A stretch of 64,000 bases of DNA from Acidobacteriota bacterium (lineage in GTDB: Bacteria > Acidobacteriota > Aminicenantia > Aminicenantales > Saccharicenantaceae): positions 1-64,000 of the forward strand of contig JAKLEN010000002.1 of the NCBI GenBank assembly GCA_022711665.1. The letters are read 5' to 3'. Position 1 is the stretch's first letter; each line of letters begins with the position of its first letter. Positions 49,429 to 59,115 of the stretch are shown here, one piece after another. The position numbers and the translations under genes were made by a program. The notes under the pieces are model-generated. The model had not been told where the DNA came from. It saw only the letters and a list, made by a program, of their open reading frames with translations, and made no database searches.

Positions 49429-50813
49429 CCAAGAAAGGCTATCGCAAGCTCAACCATATCCACATGGTCGGCATCGGCGGCACGGGCATGAACGGCATCG
49501 CCGAGGTCCTGCTCAACCTCGGCTACCGGGTCTCCGGCTCCGACCTCCAGGAGAACGACGCCACCCGCCGCCTCCGCGGCCTGGGCGCGACGATCTCCAT
49601 CGGTCACCGGGCCGAGAACCTCCGGGACGCCGACGTCGTCGTCATCTCCTCGGCCGTGCGCGAGGACAACGTCGAGGTCGAGAAGGCCCGGACCCGCCTC
49701 ATCCCGGTCATCCCCCGGGCCGAGATGCTGGCCGAGCTGATGCGGATGAAGAACGGCATCGCCGTAGCCGGCTCCCACGGCAAGACGACGACGACCTCGA
49801 TGACGGCCCTCGTCCTCGAGGCCGGCGGCTTCGATCCGACCATCATCGTCGGCGGCCGCCTGAACACCATAGGGGCCAACGCCAAGCTCGGCGCCGGCGA
49901 CTTCATGGTCGCCGAGGCCGACGAGAGCGACCGCTCCTTCCTCTTCCTCTCGCCGTTCATCGCCGTGCTGACCAACATCGACGAGGAGCACCTGGACCAA
50001 TACCGCGGCCTCGACGACCTCAAGACGACCTTCGTCAACTTCGCCAACAAGGTCCCCTTCTACTGCCCGGTCATCCTCTGCCTCGACGACCCCAGCCTCC
50101 AGAGCATCATCCCCCAGATCGAGCGCCGGGTCATCACCTACGGCTTCTCCGCCCAGTCCGACCTGACGGCCCGCGACTGGACCTTCGACGAGTTCCGCAG
50201 CTCCTCGACCCTGTTCTCCCGGGGCAAGCGCCTGGGGACGATGCGGCTTCAGGTCCCGGGCCTGCACAACATCCTCAACGCCATGGCCGCGGCCGCCGTC
50301 GGCCTGGACCTCGACATCCCCGCCCGGACGATCCTCGAGGCCCTGGAGAGCTACACGGGCACGGGCCGGCGCTTCGAGCTGCGCAAGGTCGTCGACGACA
50401 TCATGGTCGTCGAGGACTACGCCCACCACCCGACCGAGATCAAGGCCACCCTCGAGGCGGCCAGGCGCGGCTGGCCCCGCCGGGTCGTGGCCGTCTTCCA
50501 GCCTCACCGCTACACCCGGCTCTCGAAGCTGATGACGGTCTTCGCCACGGCCTTCAACCAGGCCGACGTCCTGGTCCTGACCGAGATCTACCCGGCCGGC
50601 GAGGACCCCATCCCCGGCGTCAGCGGCAAGGCCCTCTACGAGGAGGTCCGCCAGTTCGGGCACAAGCAGGTCCATTTCGAGCCCGACCTCAAGAACCTTC
50701 CCGGCCTGTTGCGGACGCTTCTCGCGCCCGGCGACATCCTGCTCGTCCTCGGGGCCGGCAACATCAGCCGGACCATCCCCGACATCATCGCCCGCCTGGA
50801 AGCCAAGGACTGA
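49425..50813 (+). CDS. murC: UDP-MurNAc--L-Ala ligase
   Basis: A 462-residue Mur ligase. HMVGIGGTGMNGIAEVL, SGSDLQ, ATP loop GSHGKTTTTSM, EADESDRSF, NIDEEHLDQY, EDYAHHPTEIKATL and FQPHRYTRL place it firmly in MurC. It adds L-Ala to UDP-MurNAc. GTG start overlapping murG by four bases. In many bacteria murB and ddl follow here; instead ftsQ follows directly. Confidence 0.97.
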   Translation: MTKKGYRKLNHIHMVGIGGTGMNGIAEVLLNLGYRVSGSDLQENDATRRLRGLGATISIGHRAENLRDADVVVISSAVREDNVEVEKARTRLIPVIPRAEMLAELMRMKNGIAVAGSHGKTTTTSMTALVLEAGGFDPTIIVGGRLNTIGANAKLGAGDFMVAEADESDRSFLFLSPFIAVLTNIDEEHLDQYRGLDDLKTTFVNFANKVPFYCPVILCLDDPSLQSIIPQIERRVITYGFSAQSDLTARDWTFDEFRSSSTLFSRGKRLGTMRLQVPGLHNILNAMAAAAVGLDLDIPARTILEALESYTGTGRRFELRKVVDDIMVVEDYAHHPTEIKATLEAARRGWPRRVVAVFQPHRYTRLSKLMTVFATAFNQADVLVLTEIYPAGEDPIPGVSGKALYEEVRQFGHKQVHFEPDLKNLPGLLRTLLAPGDILLVLGAGNISRTIPDIIARLEAKD

Positions 50814-50814
50814 C

Positions 50815-51681
50815 ATGGCGACCGTGATCGGCGACCTGGGACGGGAGAGAAAGCCCTCTCTCTTCGTCCGCCGCCTCGGCCTGCGCTCCGGCGAGAAGGC
50901 CCCGGCCCTGCGCAAGGGCCGGCGCCGCCGCGTCTTCGGAGTCCGCCAGGTCGTGGTCCTTCTGGCGCTCCAGGCCGCCTTCTTCGTCGCCCTCCGCGAG
51001 GCCTGGCTCTTCCTCGTCACCTGGGACGAGCTGACCATCCGCAAGGTCGCCGTGACCTGCGCCAAGCCTGAGCTCAGGCGGGCCCTGGAGGCCTACTACG
51101 CCATGCCCCGGCTGGGCAACATCCTCCTCTGCGACCTCGAGGCCGTGCGGACGCAGGTCCGGCGGCTGGCCTGGGTCAAGGACGCCGGCGTCCAGAAGGT
51201 CTTCCCCTCAGGCCTGCGCATCACCGTCGTCGAGCGGACCCCGTTCCTCCTGCTCGAGCGCGGCGGCCTGTGGCTGGCCGACGAGGAGGGGCGGCCGCTC
51301 GAGCCGGTCTACTCGCCCGACGAATACGCCCTGCCCGTCGTTTCGGACGAGACCGGCTTCGCCGCCGGCTTCGCCGAGAAATGGGAGGCCGCCCGCCGCT
51401 GCTGGCGCAGCCTGCCGCCGGGCGAACAGCGCCAGCTCGTCGGCGTCCGCTGCAGCGACTACGGCACGCTGGAGCTGGCCTTCCGCGACGACCCGGTGCG
51501 GGTCGTCGTCGCCGCCGCCGCGCCGGCCGATGGCCTGGCCGGCTTCCGGGCCGGACGGGCCGGCTGGGAAGGGCTTTTCGGGCCGCTGGCGCTGGCCAAC
51601 ATGAGCTATGACGGCCGGGTCTACCTGCGGCCCGCCGAACCCGCCGGGGACGACCTCCCCCAGCCTGACAAAGGAGACTGA
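50815..51681 (+). CDS. ftsQ: Cell division protein FtsQ-like (POTRA domain)
   Basis: A 288-residue bitopic protein. Basic cytoplasmic region (residues 1-44), one membrane helix (about 45-65, VVVLLALQAAFFVAL), a POTRA domain (LTIRKVAVTCAKPELRRALE, then LEAVRTQVRRLAWVKDAGVQ and FPSGLRITVVERTPF) and a FtsQ/DivIB beta domain with LADEEGRPL. It recruits and activates septal synthases together with FtsL-type partners. One base separates it from murC. Confidence 0.88.
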   Translation: MATVIGDLGRERKPSLFVRRLGLRSGEKAPALRKGRRRRVFGVRQVVVLLALQAAFFVALREAWLFLVTWDELTIRKVAVTCAKPELRRALEAYYAMPRLGNILLCDLEAVRTQVRRLAWVKDAGVQKVFPSGLRITVVERTPFLLLERGGLWLADEEGRPLEPVYSPDEYALPVVSDETGFAAGFAEKWEAARRCWRSLPPGEQRQLVGVRCSDYGTLELAFRDDPVRVVVAAAAPADGLAGFRAGRAGWEGLFGPLALANMSYDGRVYLRPAEPAGDDLPQPDKGD

Positions 51682-51684
51682 GGC

Positions 51685-52908
51685 ATGCCCAAGAACAGCT
51701 ACATCGTCGCATTCGACATCGGCACGCGCAAGGTCGTGGCCATCATCGGCGAGGTGACCGAGGAGCGCAAGATCGAGATCATCGGCATCGGCACGGCCGA
51801 TTCCCACGGCCTGCGCAAGGGCGTCGTCGTCGACCTCGAGGCCACGACCACGGCCCTCAAGAAGGCCCAGGAGGAGGCCGAGCTCATGGCCGGCGTCGAG
51901 ATCGACTCGGCCTTCTTCGGCATCTCCGGGGCCCACATCAAGAGCTTCAACAGCCGCGGCGTCGTGGCCGTCTCGGGCAAGAACCGGGAGATCACCCGCG
52001 AGGACGTCCGCCGCGTCGTCGACCAGTCCAAGGCCATCCCCATACCGCCGGACCGGGAGATCATCCACATCATCCCCCAGGAGTTCATCGTCGACGACCA
52101 GGACGGCATCAAGGACCCGGTCGGCATGAGCGGCATCAAGCTCGAGGTCAACGTCCACATCATCACCGCCGCCCTGACCTCGCTCCAGAACCTCAAGAGC
52201 TGCGTCGAGCGGGCCGGCATCGGCATCGAGGAGATCGTCCTCAACCAGATCGCCACGGCCCAGGCCGTCCTGACCCAGGACGAGCGCGAGCTCGGCGTCG
52301 GCCAGATCGACATCGGCGCCGGCACGACCGAGGTGGCCATCTACGAGCGCGGCAGCCTCTGGTACACGGCCACCATCCCCATCGGCGGCGACAACTTCAC
52401 CAACGACATCGCCGTCGGCCTGCGGACGCCCATCCCCGAGGCCGAGCGGATCAAGAAGAAGTACGGCTGCATCGCCGGGCCGCCCGTCGAGGAGCAGGAG
52501 ACGATCGAGGTGCCCTCGGTCGGCAAGGGCCGCAAGCCCCGGGTCCTGTCGCGCCAGCTCCTGGCCGACATCATCCAGCCCCGGGCCGAGGAGATCTTCC
52601 GGCTGGTCGACTCCGACATCAAGCGCATGGGCTACGACAAGTCCCTCAACTCCGGCATCGTGCTGACCGGCGGCACGGCCCTCCTCGAGGGTCTCGAGGA
52701 GGTGGCCGAGGAGATCTTCGACCTGCCGGTGCGGCGCGGCGACCCCGGCGGCGTCGGCGGCCTCGTCGACCGCGTCTCGACCCCCGACTTCGCCACGGCC
52801 GTTGGGCTCGTTCTCTACGGCTTCCACATCTGGCAGGACCGCGGGCTGGCCAAAGACCGCAAGAAGGGCGCCTTCGCCCGCTTCAAGGACTGGTTCAAGG
52901 AAGGATAA
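51685..52908 (+). CDS. ftsA: Cell division protein FtsA
   Basis: A 407-residue actin-like ATPase that tethers FtsZ to the membrane. [19 protein letters not shown] (phosphate 1), the 1C domain with [33 protein letters not shown] (phosphate 2), [12 protein letters not shown] and [13 protein letters not shown] (adenosine motif). The C-terminal [13 protein letters not shown] is an amphipathic membrane-targeting helix. AAAGGAG precedes the ATG, and ftsZ follows after ten bases. Confidence 0.97.
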   Translation: MPKNSYIVAFDIGTRKVVAIIGEVTEERKIEIIGIGTADSHGLRKGVVVDLEATTTALKKAQEEAELMAGVEIDSAFFGISGAHIKSFNSRGVVAVSGKNREITREDVRRVVDQSKAIPIPPDREIIHIIPQEFIVDDQDGIKDPVGMSGIKLEVNVHIITAALTSLQNLKSCVERAGIGIEEIVLNQIATAQAVLTQDERELGVGQIDIGAGTTEVAIYERGSLWYTATIPIGGDNFTNDIAVGLRTPIPEAERIKKKYGCIAGPPVEEQETIEVPSVGKGRKPRVLSRQLLADIIQPRAEEIFRLVDSDIKRMGYDKSLNSGIVLTGGTALLEGLEEVAEEIFDLPVRRGDPGGVGGLVDRVSTPDFATAVGLVLYGFHIWQDRGLAKDRKKGAFARFKDWFKEG

Positions 52909-52918
52909 GGAGGACATC

Positions 52919-54160
52919 ATGAACGACGAATCCCGGCTGAAGTTCCACCTCGTCGAAGACCAGCTCGGCGCCAAGATCAAGGTCATCGGGCTCGGCGGGG
53001 GCGGCGGCAACGCCGTCAACCGCATGATCGAGCACGGCGTCCAGGGCGTCGAGTTCATCGCCGTCAATACCGACCTCCAGGCCCTCAACGCCAACCGGGC
53101 CCGGACGAAGATCCCGATCGGGCAGAAGCTGACCAAGGGCCTCGGCTCCGGCGGCCGGCCCGAGACCGGGCGCCAGGCGGCCATGGAAGACACAGAGAGG
53201 CTCGTCGAGATCCTCCAGGGCGCCGATATGATCTTCCTGACCACGGGCCTCGGCGGCGGCACGGGCACGGGCTCGACCCCGATCATCGCCAACATCGCCG
53301 CCGAGATGGACATCCTGGTCATCGCCATCGTCACCCTGCCCTTCGGCTTCGAAGGCAAGGTCCGGATGCGCCAGGCCGAGGAAGGCCTCAAGGAGCTCAA
53401 GACGGCCGTGGACACGGTCATCGCCATCCCCAACGAGCGCCTCCTCCAGACGGTCAACATCAACACCTCAGTCCAGGACGCCTTCCGGCTGGCCGACGAC
53501 ATCCTCCGCCAGGCGGCCCAGGGCATCTCCGACCTGATCACTAAGCCCGGCCTCATCAACCTCGACTTCGCCGACGTCAAGTCGGTCATGAAGGGCATGG
53601 GCATGGCCTTCATGGGCACGGGCCTGGCCGCGGGCGAGAACCGGGCCCTGGAGGCGGCCGAGAAGGCCATCTCCTCGCCGCTGCTCGTCGACACCTCCAT
53701 CGAGGGCGCCCACGGCGTCCTCATCAACATCACCGGCGGCAAGACCATGACCCTGCACGAGGTCTCCAAGGCCTCGCAGCTCATCCACAGCATGGCCGAC
53801 CCCGACGCCAACATCATCTTCGGCACGGTCATCGACGAGAGCATGAAGGACACGGTCAAGGTCACGGTCATCGCCACCGGCTTCGACCAGCCGGCGGACA
53901 AGCCCGCCGTGGCCGCGCCGACGCCGGCCGCCCTGGAGGAGCCGGAGCGCGGTTCGGTCCGGGCCAGGACCCCGGCCCCCTTCCCCGTCCAGCAGCAGAC
54001 CCCGCCCTATTTCTTCGAGGGCCGGGGCGGCGGCAACACCGCTCCGGTCTGGGAGCCGACCACCGTGTCCGACAAGCAGTGGGAGCACCTGGAGACGCCG
54101 GCCTTCATCCGCCGGACCAAGCATTCGGCGATGAGGAAGACCCCCCATGATATCAGCTGA
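52919..54160 (+). CDS. ftsZ: Cell division GTPase FtsZ
   Basis: A 413-residue tubulin-like GTPase forming the division ring. [28 protein letters not shown] signature [17 protein letters not shown] and the T7-loop [11 protein letters not shown] are intact. A variable Pro/Ala-rich linker (about 325-385) leads to the C-terminal peptide [11 protein letters not shown], which normally binds FtsA. Some 12 further residues follow. TAAGGAGG upstream of the ATG. Its last 14 bases overlap hutI. Confidence 0.98.
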   Translation: MNDESRLKFHLVEDQLGAKIKVIGLGGGGGNAVNRMIEHGVQGVEFIAVNTDLQALNANRARTKIPIGQKLTKGLGSGGRPETGRQAAMEDTERLVEILQGADMIFLTTGLGGGTGTGSTPIIANIAAEMDILVIAIVTLPFGFEGKVRMRQAEEGLKELKTAVDTVIAIPNERLLQTVNINTSVQDAFRLADDILRQAAQGISDLITKPGLINLDFADVKSVMKGMGMAFMGTGLAAGENRALEAAEKAISSPLLVDTSIEGAHGVLINITGGKTMTLHEVSKASQLIHSMADPDANIIFGTVIDESMKDTVKVTVIATGFDQPADKPAVAAPTPAALEEPERGSVRARTPAPFPVQQQTPPYFFEGRGGGNTAPVWEPTTVSDKQWEHLETPAFIRRTKHSAMRKTPHDIS

Positions 54161-55427
54161 TCTCGTTGTCGCCGGCTGCCGCGAGCTCGTGACCTGCGCC
54201 GGGGCCCTGCCCAAGCGCGGCCCGGAGATGCGGCGGATCGGCGCCGTCGAGAACGGCTGGGTGGCCTCGTCGGGAGGCACGATCGTCTTCGCCGGGACCG
54301 AGGAGGAGTTCCAGGCCGGCGTCGCCCCCGCGCCGGGCGCGGTCACCATCGACGCCCGGGGCTTCGTCGCCCTGCCCGGCTTCGTCGACGCTCACACCCA
54401 TCTCCCCTTCGCCGGGGACCGGGCCCGCGAGTTCGGCCTGCGCATCCAGGGCTGGACCTACCAGCAGCTGGCCGAGCGCGGCATGGGCATCCAGACCACG
54501 GTCAAGGCCACGCGGGCGGCGTCGCTCGACGACATCCTGGCCCTGACGCTCAAGCGCCTCGACCGGATGCTCCTCACGGGCACGACGACGGCCGAGGCCA
54601 AGAGCGGCTACGGCCTCAACCTCGAGGACGAGCTGAAGCAGCTCGAGGCCCTGCGCCAGGCCGACATCCTCCACCCGGTGGACGTCGTCCCGACCTTCAT
54701 GGGGGCCCACGACATCGCGCCCGAATACCGCGACCGGCGCGGCGAGTACGTCCGCCTGCTCGTCGAGACCCTTATCCCCGAGGTCGGCCGGCGCGGCCTG
54801 GCCGAGTTCTTCGACGTCTTCTGCGAGCCGAGCGCCTTCAGCCTCGAGGAAACGCGGACGCTCGCGGCCGCGGCCAAGGCGGCCGGCTTCAAGATCAAGG
54901 TCCACGCCGACGAGTTCGTCAGCCTGGGCGGGGCCGAGCTGGCCGCGGAGGCCGGCGCGGTCTCGGCCGAGCATCTCATCGCCGTCTCCGAGGAAGGCAT
55001 CTCCCGCCTCGCGGCCGGCGACACGGCGGCCATCCTTCTCCCCGGCGTGTCGTTCTTCCTGATGATGGACAAGCGGGCCCCGGCCCGCCGGCTGGTCGAC
55101 GCGGGGGCGGCCGTGGCCCTGGCCTCCGATTTCAATCCCGGCAGCTCGCACATCTGCTCGATGCCGTTCGTCCTGCAGCTGGGGGTCTTCACCCTGGGGC
55201 TGACGGTCGAGGAGGCGATCTGCGCCTGCACCGCGAACGCGGCCTTTGCCATCCGGCGGCACGGCGCGGTGGGGAGCCTGGAGCCGGGAAAGAAAATGGA
55301 CCTCCTGCTGTGCGACGTCCCCGGCCACGTCTCGCTGGCGTACGAGGCCGGCCGGAACCCGGTCCGCACCGTGATCAAGAACGGGAAGGTCGTCGTCGAG
55401 GACGGCCGCCGGGTGGCGGCCCGCTGA
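54147..55427 (+). CDS. hutI: Imidazolonepropionase
   Basis: A 426-residue metal-dependent amidohydrolase opening imidazolone-5-propionate to N-formimino-L-glutamate in histidine degradation. Metal ligands in [11 protein letters not shown]; substrate region [35 protein letters not shown]; and [10 protein letters not shown] near the C-terminus. ATG within the ftsZ tail (14-base overlap), with GAGGAAG upstream. No hutH, hutU or formiminotransferase genes are seen here, so it is separated from its pathway and may ride on dcw transcription. Confidence 0.94.
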   Translation: MISADLVVAGCRELVTCAGALPKRGPEMRRIGAVENGWVASSGGTIVFAGTEEEFQAGVAPAPGAVTIDARGFVALPGFVDAHTHLPFAGDRAREFGLRIQGWTYQQLAERGMGIQTTVKATRAASLDDILALTLKRLDRMLLTGTTTAEAKSGYGLNLEDELKQLEALRQADILHPVDVVPTFMGAHDIAPEYRDRRGEYVRLLVETLIPEVGRRGLAEFFDVFCEPSAFSLEETRTLAAAAKAAGFKIKVHADEFVSLGGAELAAEAGAVSAEHLIAVSEEGISRLAAGDTAAILLPGVSFFLMMDKRAPARRLVDAGAAVALASDFNPGSSHICSMPFVLQLGVFTLGLTVEEAICACTANAAFAIRRHGAVGSLEPGKKMDLLLCDVPGHVSLAYEAGRNPVRTVIKNGKVVVEDGRRVAAR

Positions 55428-55585
55428 TGTCGCCCCGCCTCGATCCCCGCCGCTACGTCATCCGCCTGGCCTGGCTCGGCCGGCGGCCGGCCCTGGCCGC
55501 CCTGGCCCTCAATCCCCGGTTGGCTCGAGGGCCAGCCGCGTCGCCCCGCTGGCGGCGTCCCTTATCCTGCCGATATCGTCCCTGA
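55427..55585 (+). CDS. Possible short coupled ORF or gene remnant
   Basis: The hutI stop and an ATG form TGATG at 55425-55429, opening a 52-codon frame. The first 32 codons read like a natural basic N-terminus ([20 protein letters not shown]). The rest overlaps the end of the convergent PPC gene and has chance-like composition. It could be a truncated gene start or nothing. Confidence 0.2.
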   Translation: MSPRLDPRRYVIRLAWLGRRPALAALALNPRLARGPAASPRWRRPLSCRYRP

Positions 55586-55943
55586 ACCGGACCAGGGTGA
55601 TCTCGCAGGTCGCCGAGACGACCGCCTCCTTCAAATGCCCGCCCCGGACGGCGAAGGCGCCGTCGCCAAGGGCGATGTGGGCGTGGACGAAGGGCTTCCC
55701 CTCCAGGGTCGTGATGTTGCCGCAGAGCGAGACGATCTCCTGAGGCCCGGCCAGCACGGTCCAGTCGTAGGCCCGGCCGGCGGGATCGTAGTGGCCGATC
55801 TCGGCCCGCTCGACCGCGCCCAGGCCCTGGAAATGCCCGCCCCCGATGCCGTCGCGCCGGCACAGGTCCTGCAGGGTCTCGACGATCTTCTCCCCGGCGT
55901 CCAGCCGGACGACGTAGGTCGCGCCCAGGACGAAATACCTCAT
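55509..55943 (-). CDS. PPC-domain (DUF296) protein
   Basis: A 144-residue single-domain protein of the PPC/PCC (plants and prokaryotes conserved) family. Segments GGGHFQGLGAVERAEIGHYD and KPFVHAHIALGD, then GGHLKEA, show the His cluster that binds metal in bacterial structures; these form trimers. In plants the domain partners AT-hook proteins; bacterial roles are unclear. The ATG at 55943 has GGGGAG upstream. Downstream of the amino-acid permease gene by 62 bases. Confidence 0.87.
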   Translation of the reverse strand: MRYFVLGATYVVRLDAGEKIVETLQDLCRRDGIGGGHFQGLGAVERAEIGHYDPAGRAYDWTVLAGPQEIVSLCGNITTLEGKPFVHAHIALGDGAFAVRGGHLKEAVVSATCEITLVRFRDDIGRIRDAASGATRLALEPTGD

Positions 55944-56005
55944 GACGCACTCCCCTCTTCTTCCCCGGATCGTTCCCGCGGGAAACCGTCCCGTTATCCG
56001 GGCGA

Positions 56006-57391
56006 TCAGGCCGCCGGCCCGGCGGCCTTGTCCAGCTTGGCCTTCCAGTAGAGATAGGCCGGGATGCCGAGGCAGATGATCAGCAACCCGAACATGGCGT
56101 TCTTGAAGGAGCCGAGGAGCGAGCCCACCGCGACATAGACCGCCGCCAGGACGAAGAGGATCGGCGTCACGGGATAGCCCCAGGTCTTGTAGGGCCGCTC
56201 GAGGTCCGGCCTCTTCTTGCGCAGGACGATGACCGCGAAGACGGTCAGGCCGAAGAAGATCCATTCGCCGAAGATGACATAGGTGAAGAGCTGCTTGAAG
56301 GTCCCGGTCAGCGTCAGGACGATGCTCCAGAACGTGATGGCCATGATGGCGACATGCGGGGTCAGGAACTTGGGATGGCACTCGGCGATCTTCCTGAAGA
56401 ACATGCCGTCGCGGGCCATGGCGAAATAGACCCGGGGCGAGCAGAGCATGTTCTGGTTGGCCGCGCCCAGCATCGAGAACAGGATCAGGAAGGTGATGAG
56501 GGAGGCCAGGAACGGGCCGCCGATGGTCTGCATGGCGTCCAGGGCGACGCGGCCTTCGGACGCGGCGATCTGGCCGACGGGCATGACGTAGAGGTAGGCC
56601 AGGTTGGCCAGGACGTAGAGGACGATGACGGCCACCGTGCCGATGAGGATGCCGAGCGGCAGGTCCCGCTTCGGGTTCTTGACCTCGCCGGCGCTGTAGG
56701 TGGCCGCCTCCCAGCCCTTGTAGGCCCAGAGCGAGGCGACCAGGCCGACGCCGAAAGCGCCCAGCAGGCCGAAATTGAACGGCCCGGGGGACGGCTCGAC
56801 GAAGTTCCGGACGTTGCCGTGGCTCTTGGCGAAGAAGAAGACGCCGACGACGATGATGCCGATGGCGCCCGTTTTCAGGTAGGTCGTCCAGTTCTGGAGC
56901 TTCGAGCCCCAGCGCAGCCCGACGTAATTGACCGCCCCGAGGAAGACGACGAAAGCCGCGGCGACGATCTTCATCGCCAGCGGCGACATGCCGACGAAGC
57001 GGGGCAGGATGTTGTGGGAGAAGGCCACGGCCAGGGTGGCGATGGAGCCCGAATCGATGACCAGGAACAGCGTCCAGCCGAAGAGGAAGGACAGCAGCGG
57101 GCCGTAGGCCTCGCGGAGGTAGATGTAGATGCCGCCGGCCTCGGGCATGGCCGCGCCGAGCTCGGCGAAGGCCACGGCGCCGAAGAAGCTGAACATGCCG
57201 CCGACGATCCAGACGGCCAGCATCAGGAGCGGCGAGGGCACGGCCGCGGCGATCTCGGACGGGGACAGGAAGATGCCCGAGCCGATGACGCCTCCGACGA
57301 CGATCATGACGACGTCCCAGAGGGAGAGGATGCGGGGCAGGGCGATCTTGGTCTTGTCGACGGGAGCGCAGACCGGGGTGTTCTGATCCAT
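56006..57391 (-). CDS. APC-superfamily amino-acid permease
   Basis: A 461-residue transporter with 12 predicted membrane helices. Helix 1 carries the substrate-site motif GGVIGSGIFLSP and helix 3 EAGGIYIYLREAYGP. KNPKRDLPLGI and the overall pattern resemble LAT-type exchangers and YfnA/SteT-like transporters. It imports or exchanges amino acids, fitting a peptide-degrading lifestyle with several exported peptidases. The start is MDQNTPV at 57391, nine bases after AAGGAG; an ATG at 57400 touches the ribosome-binding site and is less likely. Confidence 0.92.
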   Translation of the reverse strand: MDQNTPVCAPVDKTKIALPRILSLWDVVMIVVGGVIGSGIFLSPSEIAAAVPSPLLMLAVWIVGGMFSFFGAVAFAELGAAMPEAGGIYIYLREAYGPLLSFLFGWTLFLVIDSGSIATLAVAFSHNILPRFVGMSPLAMKIVAAAFVVFLGAVNYVGLRWGSKLQNWTTYLKTGAIGIIVVGVFFFAKSHGNVRNFVEPSPGPFNFGLLGAFGVGLVASLWAYKGWEAATYSAGEVKNPKRDLPLGILIGTVAVIVLYVLANLAYLYVMPVGQIAASEGRVALDAMQTIGGPFLASLITFLILFSMLGAANQNMLCSPRVYFAMARDGMFFRKIAECHPKFLTPHVAIMAITFWSIVLTLTGTFKQLFTYVIFGEWIFFGLTVFAVIVLRKKRPDLERPYKTWGYPVTPILFVLAAVYVAVGSLLGSFKNAMFGLLIICLGIPAYLYWKAKLDKAAGPAA

Positions 57392-57432
57392 ATTGGTCAT
57401 CTCCTTCGCGAGCGGGCGTCCATAGCGCGGGG

Positions 57433-57461
57433 ATTCTATCAGCCCCTGCCGAAAAGGGCAA
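57433..57461 (-). promoter_or_regulatory. Promoter for the permease gene
   Basis: On the minus strand TTGCCC (57461-57456), 17 bases, TAGAAT (57438-57433). It lies between comM and the permease. Confidence 0.5.
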
Positions 57462-57542
57462 CAACTCCCCGACCGGGCTCCGGCGGCCCAAACGGACGCA
57501 GCCCGCCCCTCGCCGGCCGGCGCCGAACGGCGGATGCCCCGC

Positions 57543-59063
57543 TCATCTGAGTCTGTCCAGCATCCGGTACTGGACGGCCTCGGAGACATGGGCCGTGCCG
57601 ATCCCGTCGCGCTCCTCGAGGTCGGCGATCGTCCGGGCCACCTTGAGGACGCGGTCGTAGGCCCGGGCGCTGAAGCCGAGCTTGGTCACGGCCTTCTCCA
57701 GGAGCGCCTCGGCCTCGTCGGGCAGGCGGCAGAACTGTTTGACCTCCTTCGGCCCCATCCGGGCGTTGGCGAAGATGCGGCGCCCGGCGAACCGCGCCGA
57801 CTGCCTGGCCCGGGCCGCCGTCACCCGGGCCCGGATGGCCGCCGAGCTCTCGGCCGGCGTCCGGGAGACGATGTCCCGGAATTTGACTTCGGGGACCTCG
57901 AGCTGGATGTCGATGCGGTCGAGGAGCGGGCCGGAGATCTTCGAGTAGTAGCGGGCCTTCTCGCTCTCCGTGCAGTCGGTCTCGCGGCCCAGCAGGCCGC
58001 GGCGGACGTCGGCGCAGGGATTCATGGCCGCGACCAGCATGAAGGCGGCCGGGAACTCGACCGAATAGCCCGACCGGGCCACGGTGATCCGGCCGTCCTC
58101 GACCGGCTGGCGCAGGTCCTCGAGGACCTTGCGCCGGAACTCCGGCAGCTCGTCGAGGAAGAGCAGGCCGTGATGGGCCAGGCTGACCTCGCCCGGCTTG
58201 GGGACCAGCCCTCCGCCGACGAGGCCGGCGTCCGAGACGGTGTGGTGCGGGGCCCGGAACGGCCGCGTCGCCACCGTCCCAGAGCCAGCCAGCAGGCCGG
58301 CCGCGCTGTAGACGCGCGTCACCTCGAGCATCTCGTCGTAGGACAGGTCGGGCAGGATGGTCGGCAGGCGCCGGGCCAGCATGGTCTTGCCCGCGCCGGG
58401 CGGCCCGACAAGGAGGACGTTGTGGGCGCCGGCCGCGGCCACCTCGAGGGCCCGCTTGACGTGCTGCTGTCCCTTGACATCCTCGAAGTCGACCGGGTAG
58501 GCGGCCGGCCCGACCAGCTCCCGCTCGTCGAAGCGGCAGGGGGCGACCTGGTCCGGCTCGCGCAGCAGGCGGACGACGCGGACCATGTCGTCGAGGGCGA
58601 AGACGTCGATCTCGCGGACCAGGGCCGCCTCGCGGGCGTTCAGCGCGGGGACGACGAGGCCATGGAAGCCGGCCCGGCGGGCCATCAGGGCGATGGGCAG
58701 GGCGCCGCGCACCGGCTTGAGCCGGCCGTCCAGGGCCAGCTCGCCGGCGAAGAGGTAGTCCCGGAGCCGCGCCTCTGGAACAACGTCGAGGTAGGCCAGG
58801 AAGCCCAGGGCGATGGGCAGGTCGAAGGCCGAGCCCTCCTTGCGCCGGTCGGCCGGGGCCAGGTTGATGGTGATGCGCTTGGATTCGAGGTCGTAGCCGC
58901 AGTTCTTGAGGGCCGCCCGGACCCGCTCCTTGCTCTCCCGGACCGCGGCGTCCGGCAGCCCGACGGTGACGAAGCTCGGGAACCCGGCGCAGATGTCGAC
59001 CTCGACCTCGACGGGGTAGGCTTCGATGCCGTGGAGAGCGGCGCTCGTGATCCGGTACAGCAT
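57543..59063 (-). CDS. comM: YifB/ComM family Mg-chelatase-like AAA ATPase
   Basis: A 506-residue protein. N-terminal Lon-protease-like ChlI domain (residues 1-170, GFPSFVTVGLPDAAVRESKE). The AAA+ Mg-chelatase domain has Walker A LLVGPPGAGKTMLA, RPFRAPHHTVSDAGLVGGG, Walker B LLFLDELPEF and GPLLDRIDI. In naturally competent bacteria ComM is a helicase that promotes branch migration during integration of foreign DNA. Usual zinc Cys residues of NPCPCG are reduced here (NPCADV). It lies between mglA and the permease on the same strand. Confidence 0.93.
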   Translation of the reverse strand: MLYRITSAALHGIEAYPVEVEVDICAGFPSFVTVGLPDAAVRESKERVRAALKNCGYDLESKRITINLAPADRRKEGSAFDLPIALGFLAYLDVVPEARLRDYLFAGELALDGRLKPVRGALPIALMARRAGFHGLVVPALNAREAALVREIDVFALDDMVRVVRLLREPDQVAPCRFDERELVGPAAYPVDFEDVKGQQHVKRALEVAAAGAHNVLLVGPPGAGKTMLARRLPTILPDLSYDEMLEVTRVYSAAGLLAGSGTVATRPFRAPHHTVSDAGLVGGGLVPKPGEVSLAHHGLLFLDELPEFRRKVLEDLRQPVEDGRITVARSGYSVEFPAAFMLVAAMNPCADVRRGLLGRETDCTESEKARYYSKISGPLLDRIDIQLEVPEVKFRDIVSRTPAESSAAIRARVTAARARQSARFAGRRIFANARMGPKEVKQFCRLPDEAEALLEKAVTKLGFSARAYDRVLKVARTIADLEERDGIGTAHVSEAVQYRMLDRLR

Positions 59064-59115
59064 GGGGCCCGTAAAAGAAGGACGGACGGGCCCGCCGGCT
59101 GCGTCACGCCGGAGG

